DNA of 64,000 nucleotides from CAYZTD01 sp964638155 (GTDB taxonomy: Archaea; Thermoplasmatota; E2; DHVEG-1), in assembly GCA_964638155.1 (NCBI GenBank), contig CAZWYI010000007.1:1-64000 (forward strand), in the 5' to 3' direction. Below are positions 8,619 to 16,968 of the stretch, piece by piece. Positions within the stretch are counted from its first letter, which is position 1; each line of letters opens with the position of its first letter. The notes beneath the pieces are model-generated. The model was given only the letters and a program-made list of their open reading frames with translations. It did no database searches and was not told the DNA's origin. The position numbers and the translations under genes were made by a program.

Positions 8619-9317
8619 TTATGACGCTTTACCTTTAGGTTTTTTTAGATGATCTGAAAAATTTTTTAAAGCACTATTACCCATTTCTGTAGGATAATAT
8701 ACTGGATATGCTGAATTACTGGTGTCACCCTCTACAAGCTCTGCCATATACATTTTTTTGATATGCCATTTAACTGTATGATGGTTTAAATCAAGTGCAT
8801 TTGCAATTTCAAGTAAATGTTTTCCAGGATTATTACGTAGATACCTCATTATTTCCCTAGCATTATCGTTTTTAAGAATAGACTCAGCTATTGCTTCTTT
8901 TCTTGCTTCAACCCCTCCATCTACAAGATAAAATACTTTTTTTCCACCAATGGTTCTACTTCTTACTAGATTAGTTTGCTCAAGTTTTCTAAGATGCCAT
9001 GCAGCATTACTTGGTTTTAAATCAAGTTCTCTAGCAATTTCACGTAAATGCGAACCAGGGTATTCCTCAATATAGGTATAAAGATTTTTTCTAACATCTG
9101 TATCTAATACATTTTCTGGAGTGACATATTTAATTCCACCAAATGTAAAAAATGCTATAATTGTAGCTATTGCAACAACAAGAACCGCAATTGATATACC
9201 AATTGTATCAAGAGAAGGACTTATAGCTGAACTTTCAGCAGATACAGTTTGAACAAAAAAACAAAATAGCATAAACAAAAAAAATATTTCTAGCATTATT
9301 TTTCTATACTGACGCAT
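8619..9317 (-). CDS. Membrane-anchored double winged-helix regulator
   Basis: A 232-residue protein with an N-terminal signal-like helix (residues 8-27), a short external segment, a second helix (about 38-60), then two winged-helix DNA-binding domains in tandem. Each has the same layout: PGSHLREIARELDLKPSNAAWHL-type and PGKHLLEIANALDLNHHTVKWHL-type helices (positions about 85-115 and 163-193). Archaea have many such membrane-tethered regulators. The target is unknown. No sensor domain is visible beyond the roughly ten-residue loop, so it may respond to membrane state or proteolysis. The start ATG at 9317 gives a complete signal helix. Confidence 0.8.
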   Translation of the reverse strand: MRQYRKIMLEIFFLFMLFCFFVQTVSAESSAISPSLDTIGISIAVLVVAIATIIAFFTFGGIKYVTPENVLDTDVRKNLYTYIEEYPGSHLREIARELDLKPSNAAWHLRKLEQTNLVRSRTIGGKKVFYLVDGGVEARKEAIAESILKNDNAREIMRYLRNNPGKHLLEIANALDLNHHTVKWHIKKMYMAELVEGDTSNSAYPVYYPTEMGNSALKNFSDHLKKPKGKAS

Positions 9318-9387
9318 GTCATCCCATCCCTAACTTTTTAAATACTTCGAGTGCAAATAAAATAAATCAGTTGTATACTTAAAAACT

Positions 9388-11100
9388 TTACTTATGTGTA
9401 AAATAAGCTACAATTTTTCCATTTTTATTTTCAATTCTTACAAAACCAAAACGCTCAAACTGTATTATTTCTCCAGTTTTTAGGTTTTTAACATTGTTTT
9501 CTGCATAACCATGTATTTTTTTAAGACTGTTTTTGTTAAATTTTTTATTTTTAAATAATAAATCAGGTACAAAAACATCTATTTCAATAAAGTCCTCTGT
9601 AGTCCACTGTATTTTAAGAGAATCAGGCATTAATTCTTCACCTTTATAACTGCCTTTAATTACTTCATCTTTTTTATGTATTTCAACATTAAAAAGATCC
9701 TTTAATCTAAAAATATCAGAAGTATTTAGTTTATCCATATCCTCTTTTTGAACAAAAAATATTTTATCTGAATCAATTTTTCTAAAACCTAACTCTTTAT
9801 TTGTAGGATGAAGAGGAATTTTTTTATTTAGTTTAGGAGCATCTGAAACAAATAGTTTTACTGGATTTTTTACAAAAAAGAATCTTTTGGCAACTGGATC
9901 AATAATCTTTCTATTTTCAGATTCAACAAGGCTAAAAGTAACTGTTGACTCAACTTTTGAAATACCTTGTGATAAAACAAAATTTTTTATCGCAAGTGGT
10001 TTAATACCACGTTTTTTTAGGCCACGCAGGGTAGGAAGACGTACATCATCATAACCAGATACCAAGTTTTGTTCAATTAAAGGCTTAATTTTTCTTTTTG
10101 ATACAGGCATCCCTTGGATGTTTAGTCTTGCAAACTCCATAAGATTAGGTTTTCTAAGTTCAAGTAAATCAAGTAGTTTAAAATAGCATTCATCGCGGAG
10201 TTCATATTCTTTTGTTCTAAAAGGATGGGTGACACCACTGAGGCTATCTTCTACTGCTCCAGCAAAATCATAAGTCGGCCATACTCTATATTTATCTCCT
10301 TGCAAAGGATGCTTTTTTTCAATGATTCTAAAAAGAGTAGGATCCCGCATAGCTGTATTATCGCAGGCCATATCACCTTTTAAACGTAGTATCGCATCAT
10401 CAAGATCACCATTTATCATATCTCTGAATCTATCAAGGCTACTTGCGCATTCTATATTTCTGCATTTGCATTCCACACCCGTATATCTACATTCCTTTAT
10501 TTTTTCTGATTTGCAATCACAAACATAGGCATTGCCGTCTTTTATTAGTTTTTCAGCAAGCTTGTAATGTTTATCGATGTTATCTGAAGTGTGATATTCT
10601 TCATCCCATTCTATATTAAGCCATTTTAAATCTTTTTTTTGCTCTTCATAAAATAAAGCTATGGCATTTTCAGGGTTTGTATCATCAAAACGAAGTATAA
10701 ATTTTCCATTATATTTTTTTGCATATTCACTGTCAACAACTGCTGCTTTTGCATGGCCTATATGTAAGTAACCATTTGGCTCAGGTGGAAAACGAGTAAC
10801 TACTTTTCCTTTGGTAGCGTTTGGTAGATCTGAAAGACTGTAATCTCTCTCTCTTTTTTCTTTTTTTAATAATTCTGGGGCTATTTTTTCAAGCTCTTTT
10901 TTTTGTTCAGATATACTTTTCTTATTTACTTCAAAGATAATTTTTTTTACAACAGGTATAATTTCCCTTGGGTTAATTCCCTCTTTTTTTAGTTCACCAA
11001 TTACTTTACCAATAACTGCTTTAGAATTTGCTTTACCGTTGAATTGTATAGCATTTTGAAGAGCATATTTTTGGGCAGTCTCTTTTATTTTATCTATCAT
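9388..11100 (-). CDS. gltX: Glutamyl-tRNA synthetase (archaeal type)
   Basis: This enzyme charges tRNA-Glu (and, in organisms without GlnRS, tRNA-Gln for transamidation). The class I HIGH motif is in RFPPEPNGYLHIGHAKA (about residues 105-121) and the KMSKS counterpart is MPVSKRKI. The N-terminal helical extension and C-terminal beta-barrel anticodon domains are those of the archaeal/eukaryotic GluRS-GlnRS group. About 570 residues is the normal size. The in-frame TTG at 11109 is less likely than the ATG at 11100. It is the last gene of the isoprenoid operon, 22 bases after idsA; that arrangement may only be shared transcription. Confidence 0.95.
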   Translation of the reverse strand: MIDKIKETAQKYALQNAIQFNGKANSKAVIGKVIGELKKEGINPREIIPVVKKIIFEVNKKSISEQKKELEKIAPELLKKEKRERDYSLSDLPNATKGKVVTRFPPEPNGYLHIGHAKAAVVDSEYAKKYNGKFILRFDDTNPENAIALFYEEQKKDLKWLNIEWDEEYHTSDNIDKHYKLAEKLIKDGNAYVCDCKSEKIKECRYTGVECKCRNIECASSLDRFRDMINGDLDDAILRLKGDMACDNTAMRDPTLFRIIEKKHPLQGDKYRVWPTYDFAGAVEDSLSGVTHPFRTKEYELRDECYFKLLDLLELRKPNLMEFARLNIQGMPVSKRKIKPLIEQNLVSGYDDVRLPTLRGLKKRGIKPLAIKNFVLSQGISKVESTVTFSLVESENRKIIDPVAKRFFFVKNPVKLFVSDAPKLNKKIPLHPTNKELGFRKIDSDKIFFVQKEDMDKLNTSDIFRLKDLFNVEIHKKDEVIKGSYKGEELMPDSLKIQWTTEDFIEIDVFVPDLLFKNKKFNKNSLKKIHGYAENNVKNLKTGEIIQFERFGFVRIENKNGKIVAYFTHK

Positions 11101-11122
11101 TTTTATCAAACAAAAAAATGTT

Positions 11123-12106
11123 TTATTTTTTTCTTTCTATAGCGTAATCTGCTAGATTCATAAGAATTTGTTTTGATTCAGAGTCTGGAAGGATTAGTAT
11201 AGATTTTTTTGCATTATCTATATATTCTAACGCTTCTTTTTTAGCATATTCTATTGAACCAGTTTTTTCAAATATTTTATAGATTTTTCTTATATCTTCA
11301 TCTGATGCATTTTTGTTTCCAAAAATTTTTAAAAGTTCTTTTTTATCAATTCCTTCAGCATTGTTAATACTATGCACTGCGATAAGTGTTTTTTTCCCGT
11401 TTCTTATATCATTTCCAATGTCTTTTCCTAAAGTTTCCTCACTGCTACTTATATCAAGATAATCATCCCATATTTGAAAGCCTAGCCCTAAAAAAAGACC
11501 ATATTGATTTAAGGCATTTGCTTTTTCTTTATCACCTTCTCCAAGTATTGCTCCTGCTTCTGCAGCATATTGAAAAAAAACAGCTGTTTTCTTACGTATC
11601 ATTTCAATGTATTGATCCTCAGTTACATTATTTCTTTGTTCATATTCTATATCTAGCTGCTGACCTTCGCATATCTCTCTAATACAGTCGATGAGACCAT
11701 ATTCAACATTTTTAAAAACTTCAGGACTGTTAGGTATTTTGTGCATTGATTCAAAAGCCTTTGTAAAAAGTAAATCACCTGCTATTATTGCAGTTGGTTC
11801 ACCATATTTTGTATGTACAGATGGTTTTCCTCTTCTGAGTTTTGATTTATCCATAATGTCATCGTGGACTAGAGTAAAATTATGTATTAATTCTAAACCT
11901 ATAGACAAGTAAACAACATTTAAGACATCTCCGCCTACTGCTTCACATGAAACCATAGAAATACATGGTCGAAGTCTTTTGCCACCAGCAAATGGTAGAT
12001 GTCTTGCTGCATCATATAGTGTTTCTGGTCCACCGTTTTTTAGGTACTTTTCTAATTCTTTATTAAAAAAATCTGCTCTTTTTTTAATTTCATGTTTTAT
12101 ATCCAT
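11123..12106 (-). CDS. idsA: Polyprenyl (GGPP-type) synthase
   Basis: A trans-prenyltransferase that condenses IPP with allylic diphosphates to make the C20 or longer chains of archaeal membrane lipids. The first aspartate-rich motif is HDDIMD (D82, D83, D86) and the second is WDDYLD, as expected for a family member of about 327 residues. The ATG at 12106 is chosen over one at 12130 because an AGGAGA sits 7 bases before it. It overlaps the end of fni by 10 bases. The final chain length cannot be read safely from the sequence. Confidence 0.92.
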   Translation of the reverse strand: MDIKHEIKKRADFFNKELEKYLKNGGPETLYDAARHLPFAGGKRLRPCISMVSCEAVGGDVLNVVYLSIGLELIHNFTLVHDDIMDKSKLRRGKPSVHTKYGEPTAIIAGDLLFTKAFESMHKIPNSPEVFKNVEYGLIDCIREICEGQQLDIEYEQRNNVTEDQYIEMIRKKTAVFFQYAAEAGAILGEGDKEKANALNQYGLFLGLGFQIWDDYLDISSSEETLGKDIGNDIRNGKKTLIAVHSINNAEGIDKKELLKIFGNKNASDEDIRKIYKIFEKTGSIEYAKKEALEYIDNAKKSILILPDSESKQILMNLADYAIERKK

Positions 12107-13152
12107 AGTTGGTCTCCTATAACTGTCCATTCTACATTTCTAAGTTCATTTATATTTTTTGATCCAGTTAAAAACATTGCAGCTCTTAATTCTTTTATTA
12201 TAGCATCAATTTCAAATAATGTTTCTTTTTTTCCAATTATTGCAGGTTTTAATAGAGTATTTGCAATACCTGCTGCATCTGCACCAAGCATAATAGCCTT
12301 TGCAGCATCAAGCCCATTTCTAATACCACCAGTACCAATTATTGGAATATTCCAATCTGTTGCATCACCTGATTCAATAATGGAAGTAGGTGTTGGAATA
12401 CCCCAATTCCAAAAAGTGTTACCTCCTCGAGCATGAAGCGTATCATCTTTTAATTTAGCTCTGTGGTGTTCTATTGCTGCAAAACTTGTTCCACCTAGTC
12501 CTCCTACATCAATTCCAGAAATTTTTGTTTTTACAAATTTTTCAGCTAATTCATAGGAGATACCTGCCCCTGATTCTTTTATAATGACAGGTTTGTCTAG
12601 TTTTTCTGCAAGTTTTTTAACTATTTTAAAAGCACCTTTTGCATTTGAATCGCCTTCTGATTGTATAATTTCTTGTAAAAAATTAAGACACACTGCAAAT
12701 ACATCTGCATCAATCATATCTATCATTTCTAATGCATTTTGATAAGATTTATCAAATCCCCATTCTACAATTTGAGAAACACCTATATTTGCAAAACGAA
12801 GTGGTATATCATAGTCTTTTACAACAGAATATGTTTTTTTAAGATCTTTTTTTTCAATCGCTGCCCTTTGCGACCCAATACCCATACCTATTTGATATTT
12901 TTCTGCGGCAATTGCTAGATTTTTGTTAATTTTTTCTGCTTTTTTATATCCGCCAGTCATACTAGCAATTATAATTGGTGCATCTAATTTTTTTTCAAAT
13001 AAAGTCGTTGTATAGTCTATTTCGTCTTTATTTAACTCGGGAAGGGCATTGTGTACTATTTTTATATAATCCCAGTAATTTATATCTGAAGATATATCAT
13101 TTTCTAGTGATATTTTTATATGTTCATCCTTTCTTGACTCTGTTTGATTCAT
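12097..13152 (-). CDS. fni: Isopentenyl-diphosphate isomerase, type 2
   Basis: An FMN-dependent enzyme that interconverts IPP and DMAPP. The N-terminal RKDEHI, the ASMTGGY segment, GMGIGSQRAA and the C-terminal flavin-phosphate loop GTGGIRNG plus GGLGGTSFAA are type 2 signatures. At 351 residues it is full length. Its start overlaps the stop of the isopentenyl phosphate kinase gene by 4 bases, and its end overlaps idsA by 10, so the three genes are tightly coupled and encode consecutive steps. Confidence 0.94.
   Translation of the reverse strand: MNQTESRKDEHIKISLENDISSDINYWDYIKIVHNALPELNKDEIDYTTTLFEKKLDAPIIIASMTGGYKKAEKINKNLAIAAEKYQIGMGIGSQRAAIEKKDLKKTYSVVKDYDIPLRFANIGVSQIVEWGFDKSYQNALEMIDMIDADVFAVCLNFLQEIIQSEGDSNAKGAFKIVKKLAEKLDKPVIIKESGAGISYELAEKFVKTKISGIDVGGLGGTSFAAIEHHRAKLKDDTLHARGGNTFWNWGIPTPTSIIESGDATDWNIPIIGTGGIRNGLDAAKAIMLGADAAGIANTLLKPAIIGKKETLFEIDAIIKELRAAMFLTGSKNINELRNVEWTVIGDQLWI
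12113..12118 (-). promoter_or_regulatory. Shine-Dalgarno site deciding the idsA start
   Basis: AGGAGA on the minus strand, 7 bases before the ATG at 12106 and inside the end of fni. It selects this ATG over the in-frame ATG at 12130. Confidence 0.6.
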
Positions 13153-13931
13153 TTTACTTCACCATAAATAATAGTTTTTTTACATTCCTCTCCACTCAAA
13201 GTTTTGTATAAACAATCTGGTTTATTACCATTTACTAAAACTGTGTCAATACCCTTTTCTGCAATTTTCTTAATAGTATTTATTTTACCAGTCATTCCTC
13301 CTGTAACATCTGAATGTTTGTCTAGAGAGGTTTTTAAATTATCAAGGCCTTTTATATCTATTTCTCTTATAAATTCTGCTTTATCATCTTGTTTAGGATT
13401 AGATGAATATAATCCATCTTCATCAATTGCAAAAACTACCTTTTCCGGTTTAAAATATTTTGCAAGTTCATAAATTAAAAGATCACCTGAACATATAGAA
13501 AAACCAAGTTTTTTATCAAGCACTACATCGCCAAAAGTAACAGGTACAAAATCTTTTTCAAGATATTGTTTAAAAATTTTTAGATCTGTTTTTTCATAAA
13601 GATGGTTATCTAATCTTAATATCGCATGTGGCGGAATTGAAACCCCTGGAATAAAATTCCTCTGAAGCGATCGTAAAACGTATGTATTTAAGGTTTGAAC
13701 TTTTTCAAGTATTTCAGAAAAGCCTATTATTTGATCACTATTTGAAAAACCTTCATTTAAATTATATTTTTCCGCGAGTATGTGTCCAAAAGATCCTGCC
13801 CCATGGATAATAATAATTTCTTTATTTGCTTTCTTTAGTTGTTTTGAAATATTATCCATAGTTTTTGTTTTGAAAGTGTCTTCTTTTGTTTTATCAGTGA
13901 TAACACTGCCACCGATTTTTATAGTAATCAT
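13149..13931 (-). CDS. Isopentenyl phosphate kinase
   Basis: This amino-acid-kinase-fold enzyme phosphorylates isopentenyl phosphate to IPP, the final step of the archaeal variants of the mevalonate pathway. The N-terminal KIGGSVITDK binds ATP phosphates, and the catalytic histidine is H50 in HGAGSFGH, the feature that separates this family from other kinases of the fold. Its 260 residues match the family. It heads the IPK-fni-idsA-gltX operon. The other mevalonate genes are not in the window. Confidence 0.93.
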   Translation of the reverse strand: MITIKIGGSVITDKTKEDTFKTKTMDNISKQLKKANKEIIIIHGAGSFGHILAEKYNLNEGFSNSDQIIGFSEILEKVQTLNTYVLRSLQRNFIPGVSIPPHAILRLDNHLYEKTDLKIFKQYLEKDFVPVTFGDVVLDKKLGFSICSGDLLIYELAKYFKPEKVVFAIDEDGLYSSNPKQDDKAEFIREIDIKGLDNLKTSLDKHSDVTGGMTGKINTIKKIAEKGIDTVLVNGNKPDCLYKTLSGEECKKTIIYGEVK

Positions 13932-13989
13932 TAGCTGGAGAATAAAATACTATTTAAAAAGTATTTTCGTAAAGTTATACTTTAAAAAA

Positions 13990-14787
13990 TCATTGGATTG
14001 AAAATATTTTAATATTAATCTTTGTTTTATTGGCTATGATCATATCATTAAATTCCAGAGGAATAAAGCCAACGATAGTATATTGACCTGGTAATACCTG
14101 ATATGGAAACAGTAATCTAATTAAGGTAAAAATTGAGCCTCTCTGATTCCATGAATGATTAATATATACTTTTTCTTTAGCTGGAACCTCTATTGTTGTA
14201 ATTACGGGATTAAACCCTGTTGAATAAAATGGATAACCATATACTGTCATTTTGAAAGCATTTTCTATAATTAGATTATGAGTATTAGTGTTTGGAAACC
14301 ACAATGTTATATTTTTATAGCCTCTATTAATAATCTCAAAATAAATATTTATATCTTCTCCAAGGCTATAATTTTCTTTATCAGTTTTTAATGATATGGT
14401 TAGATTCCCATAAGGATTTGTCTCGTTTGAAATACTTATTATATCGATTGGGGGCCCCCACATTTCAATAGAATATAAATCAGTACGTAATACTGCTGTA
14501 AAGGTAACTCTTTTACCGATTTCTTTAAATTCTTCTGGTAAATTGGTCGGATTGTATCTATTTATAAGATGATCATCGTAGTATTGGCCTACATCTGCAA
14601 GTATCCCATAAAACCCTCCTTCAAAATCATTGTAAACAATAGTTCCAGAATCCTCAAAGGATGACTGTGAAATTTCTAAATTTGTTTCACTAATTTCTTT
14701 TTTGGAAGTATTATTTTCTATTGCTTGAGAAGTAAATGTAAACACCAAAAATATAATTAGGGATACAGCTAAAACTTTTTTATTCAT
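13990..14787 (-). CDS. Secreted protein with BsuPI-like beta domain
   Basis: A 265-residue product with a signal peptide (residues 4-20). The C-terminal half resembles BsuPI/intracellular proteinase inhibitor-type beta-sandwiches: NYSLGEDINIYFEIINRG, then a late VLPGQYTIVGFIPL strand. Several N-linked sequons support export. The N-terminal domain (about residues 40-120) is not recognised. The role is unknown; inhibition of surface proteases is only suggested by fold. It is monocistronic with a T-rich leader region. Confidence 0.6.
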   Translation of the reverse strand: MNKKVLAVSLIIFLVFTFTSQAIENNTSKKEISETNLEISQSSFEDSGTIVYNDFEGGFYGILADVGQYYDDHLINRYNPTNLPEEFKEIGKRVTFTAVLRTDLYSIEMWGPPIDIISISNETNPYGNLTISLKTDKENYSLGEDINIYFEIINRGYKNITLWFPNTNTHNLIIENAFKMTVYGYPFYSTGFNPVITTIEVPAKEKVYINHSWNQRGSIFTLIRLLFPYQVLPGQYTIVGFIPLEFNDMIIANKTKINIKIFSIQ

Positions 14788-14887
14788 TTATACACCTTAT
14801 TTAAGTTCTTTTATTATTAATATTATATAATTTTAATGGTATATAAATATTGGCTTTCATTGGCTATTAAACAAATTTACGGGAAAA

Positions 14888-15121
14888 TTATCGTTTTCGG
14901 GTCATCATAGTCTTATCTTTATTTGCCTCATGTATAAGCCATAAAGCAATTGGCATACCATCAGTATGCATAACTGTTTTTGACATACGAGTTATCTCTT
15001 CTGTTGGATGTTTTTCACAGCATTCTTCGCAAACAAAAATGTTATCTTTAAATACAAGACCTGATGGATTATTACTTAAGGAAATTTTTTTATTACAAAC
15101 TGAACAAGTTTTTTCTGGCAT
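14888..15121 (-). CDS. Small zinc-binding protein
   Basis: A 77-residue protein with two cysteine pairs, CSVC near the N-terminus and CEECC at about residues 29-33, which would bind one zinc ion, followed by a basic C-terminus. It resembles small archaeal treble-clef or ribbon proteins. I cannot assign a named family or function. It lies between a secreted protein and the phosphorylase gene, with its own upstream region. Confidence 0.65.
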   Translation of the reverse strand: MPEKTCSVCNKKISLSNNPSGLVFKDNIFVCEECCEKHPTEEITRMSKTVMHTDGMPIALWLIHEANKDKTMMTRKR

Positions 15122-15208
15122 TTTTTAACTCCACAAACTAAAATTCTATATGTTTTTGATATTTATAAAATCAACTGTATTTTCCCTGAAAAATGATTAA
15201 AATGAAAT

Positions 15209-15216
15209 ATTTTATA
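15209..15216 (+). promoter_or_regulatory. TATA box of the glucan phosphorylase gene
   Basis: The sequence attttata at 15209-15216 predicts a transcript start at about 15236-15240, leaving a leader of about 16-20 bases before the ATG at 15256. Confidence 0.5.
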
Positions 15217-15220
15217 AAAC

Positions 15221-15237
15221 CTAAGAATATATCTTAG
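15221..15237 (+). promoter_or_regulatory. Candidate operator palindrome
   Basis: The arms ctaaga (15221-15226) and tcttag (15232-15237) are perfect complements around a 5-base spacer. The site lies between the TATA box and the coding start, spanning the likely transcription start. A protein bound here would block transcription, so it may control use of stored glucan. Chance palindromes of this size occur in AT-rich DNA. Confidence 0.35.
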
Positions 15238-15255
15238 TGTGTGGAAGGAGAGCAG

Positions 15256-16968
15256 ATGGAGTCTACTGTTAATACAAACGATAAACAAGTTTTAGAAAAA
15301 GTAAAAGGTCTCGGCGGAAAACCCAAAATTGCTTATTTTTCCATGGAAATTGGTATAGACGAACACATTCCTAGTTACAGTGGTGGCCTTGGAGTTTTAG
15401 CAGGAGACACAATTAAATCTTGTGCTGATCTAAATGTACCAATCGTTGGTGTCACACTTGTTTCTGAGAATGGCTATTTTTATCAAAAAATAGATGAAAA
15501 TGGTAACCAAGAAGAACAACCAATGGAATTCCCTGTCTCAAAGTTTCTGACTTTACTACCTAAAAGAACTTCTGTTAAAATAGAAGGTAGAGACGTAGAA
15601 ATAAAGGTATGGCTATATCAAAGAAAGGGGATTAGTGGATATATTGTACCTGTTTTTTTCCTAGATACAAATGTAGAAGGAAACAGTGATTGGGATAGAG
15701 AACTAACAAAATATTTGTATGGTGGCGACAACAAATACCGTCTTGCTCAAGAGATAATTCTTGGTGTAGGCGGTGTTAAAATTTTAAAAACTCTAGGTTA
15801 TGATACCATTGATAGGTTCCATATGAATGAGGGGCATGCTGCTTTTGGAACCCTTGAGTTATTTAATAGATATAACGATGTTGAAAAGGTTAGAAAACAA
15901 TGTGTTTTTACTACTCATACTCCTGTAGCAGCAGGTCATGATCAATTTGATGTCAACATGGCAAAAAGTATGCTCGGAAGTCTCTTACCTGATTTTATTT
16001 TAAATGATGTTACCTATGAAAATCGGTTAAATATGACTAGGCTTGCCTTATTTTTTAGCCATTATGTAAATGGTGTAGCAAAAAAACATGGGGAGGTTTC
16101 CCGTATTATGTTTCCAGGCTATTCAATAGATAGTATTACAAACGGAGTTCATACACCTACTTGGGTATCAGAATCTTTTCAATTTTTATTTGATAAACAT
16201 ATGCCTGGCTGGAGATCTGATCCATATATACTACGCTCTGCTCAAAGCATGGATAAAAATGAAGTCTGGAATGCTCACCTGGGTGCAAAACGTGAATTAA
16301 TTAATTTTGTAAATACTAGATATAATGTAGGCATGAATTATGATGATTTTACTATTGGCTTTGCACGTAGACAAACAGCCTATAAAAGACCTGATCTTTT
16401 GATATCTGATCCTAATCATCTTATTGAAATTTCTAAAAAAGTAGGCCCTATTCAGATTATTTATTCTGGAAAAGCACATCCTAAAGATACATCTGGTAAA
16501 GATATAATAAAACATATTTACCAGGTTATGAAAAATATTGAAGGAAAGGTAAAGATCGTATTTATTCATAACTATGATATAACAATCGGTAAGTTGATGA
16601 CCGCAGGAGTAGACCTATGGCTTAACACCCCGCGGAGGCCAAAAGAGGCATCAGGAACTAGCGGCATGAAAGCAGCACATAACGGTGTTCCACAATTTGG
16701 AACTCTTGACGGCTGGTGGCTTGAGGGTTGTATTGAAAACATAACAGGTTGGTCGATAGGTCCAGAGAAAACAGAACAAGACGCTTCAGATGATGAGATA
16801 GACAAGTATGATTTGTATAATAAATTAGAAAATACTATTCTGCCTAAGTTTTACAACGATAGAGATAACTGGATTCGAACTATGCGTAGTTGTATTGCAA
16901 TTAATGCATCTTTTTTTAATACAAATCGTATGATACAGCAATATGTGTTAAATGCTTATTTTATGTAG
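15256..16968 (+). CDS. glgP: Alpha-glucan phosphorylase (short archaeal type)
   Basis: A PLP enzyme that cleaves storage glucan with phosphate to glucose 1-phosphate. N-terminal IAYFSMEIGIDEHIPSYSG and the catalytic FTTHTPVAAGHD segment are TIGR02094-type signatures. The PLP-lysine region is EASGTSGMKAAHNG, followed by DGWW. About 570 residues matches the compact archaeal/bacterial group, shorter than the 800-residue glycogen phosphorylases. A GTG at 15241 is in frame, but GGAAGGAG lies just before the ATG at 15256. The 3' end overlaps the convergent debranching gene by 21 bases. Confidence 0.92.
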   Translation: MESTVNTNDKQVLEKVKGLGGKPKIAYFSMEIGIDEHIPSYSGGLGVLAGDTIKSCADLNVPIVGVTLVSENGYFYQKIDENGNQEEQPMEFPVSKFLTLLPKRTSVKIEGRDVEIKVWLYQRKGISGYIVPVFFLDTNVEGNSDWDRELTKYLYGGDNKYRLAQEIILGVGGVKILKTLGYDTIDRFHMNEGHAAFGTLELFNRYNDVEKVRKQCVFTTHTPVAAGHDQFDVNMAKSMLGSLLPDFILNDVTYENRLNMTRLALFFSHYVNGVAKKHGEVSRIMFPGYSIDSITNGVHTPTWVSESFQFLFDKHMPGWRSDPYILRSAQSMDKNEVWNAHLGAKRELINFVNTRYNVGMNYDDFTIGFARRQTAYKRPDLLISDPNHLIEISKKVGPIQIIYSGKAHPKDTSGKDIIKHIYQVMKNIEGKVKIVFIHNYDITIGKLMTAGVDLWLNTPRRPKEASGTSGMKAAHNGVPQFGTLDGWWLEGCIENITGWSIGPEKTEQDASDDEIDKYDLYNKLENTILPKFYNDRDNWIRTMRSCIAINASFFNTNRMIQQYVLNAYFM

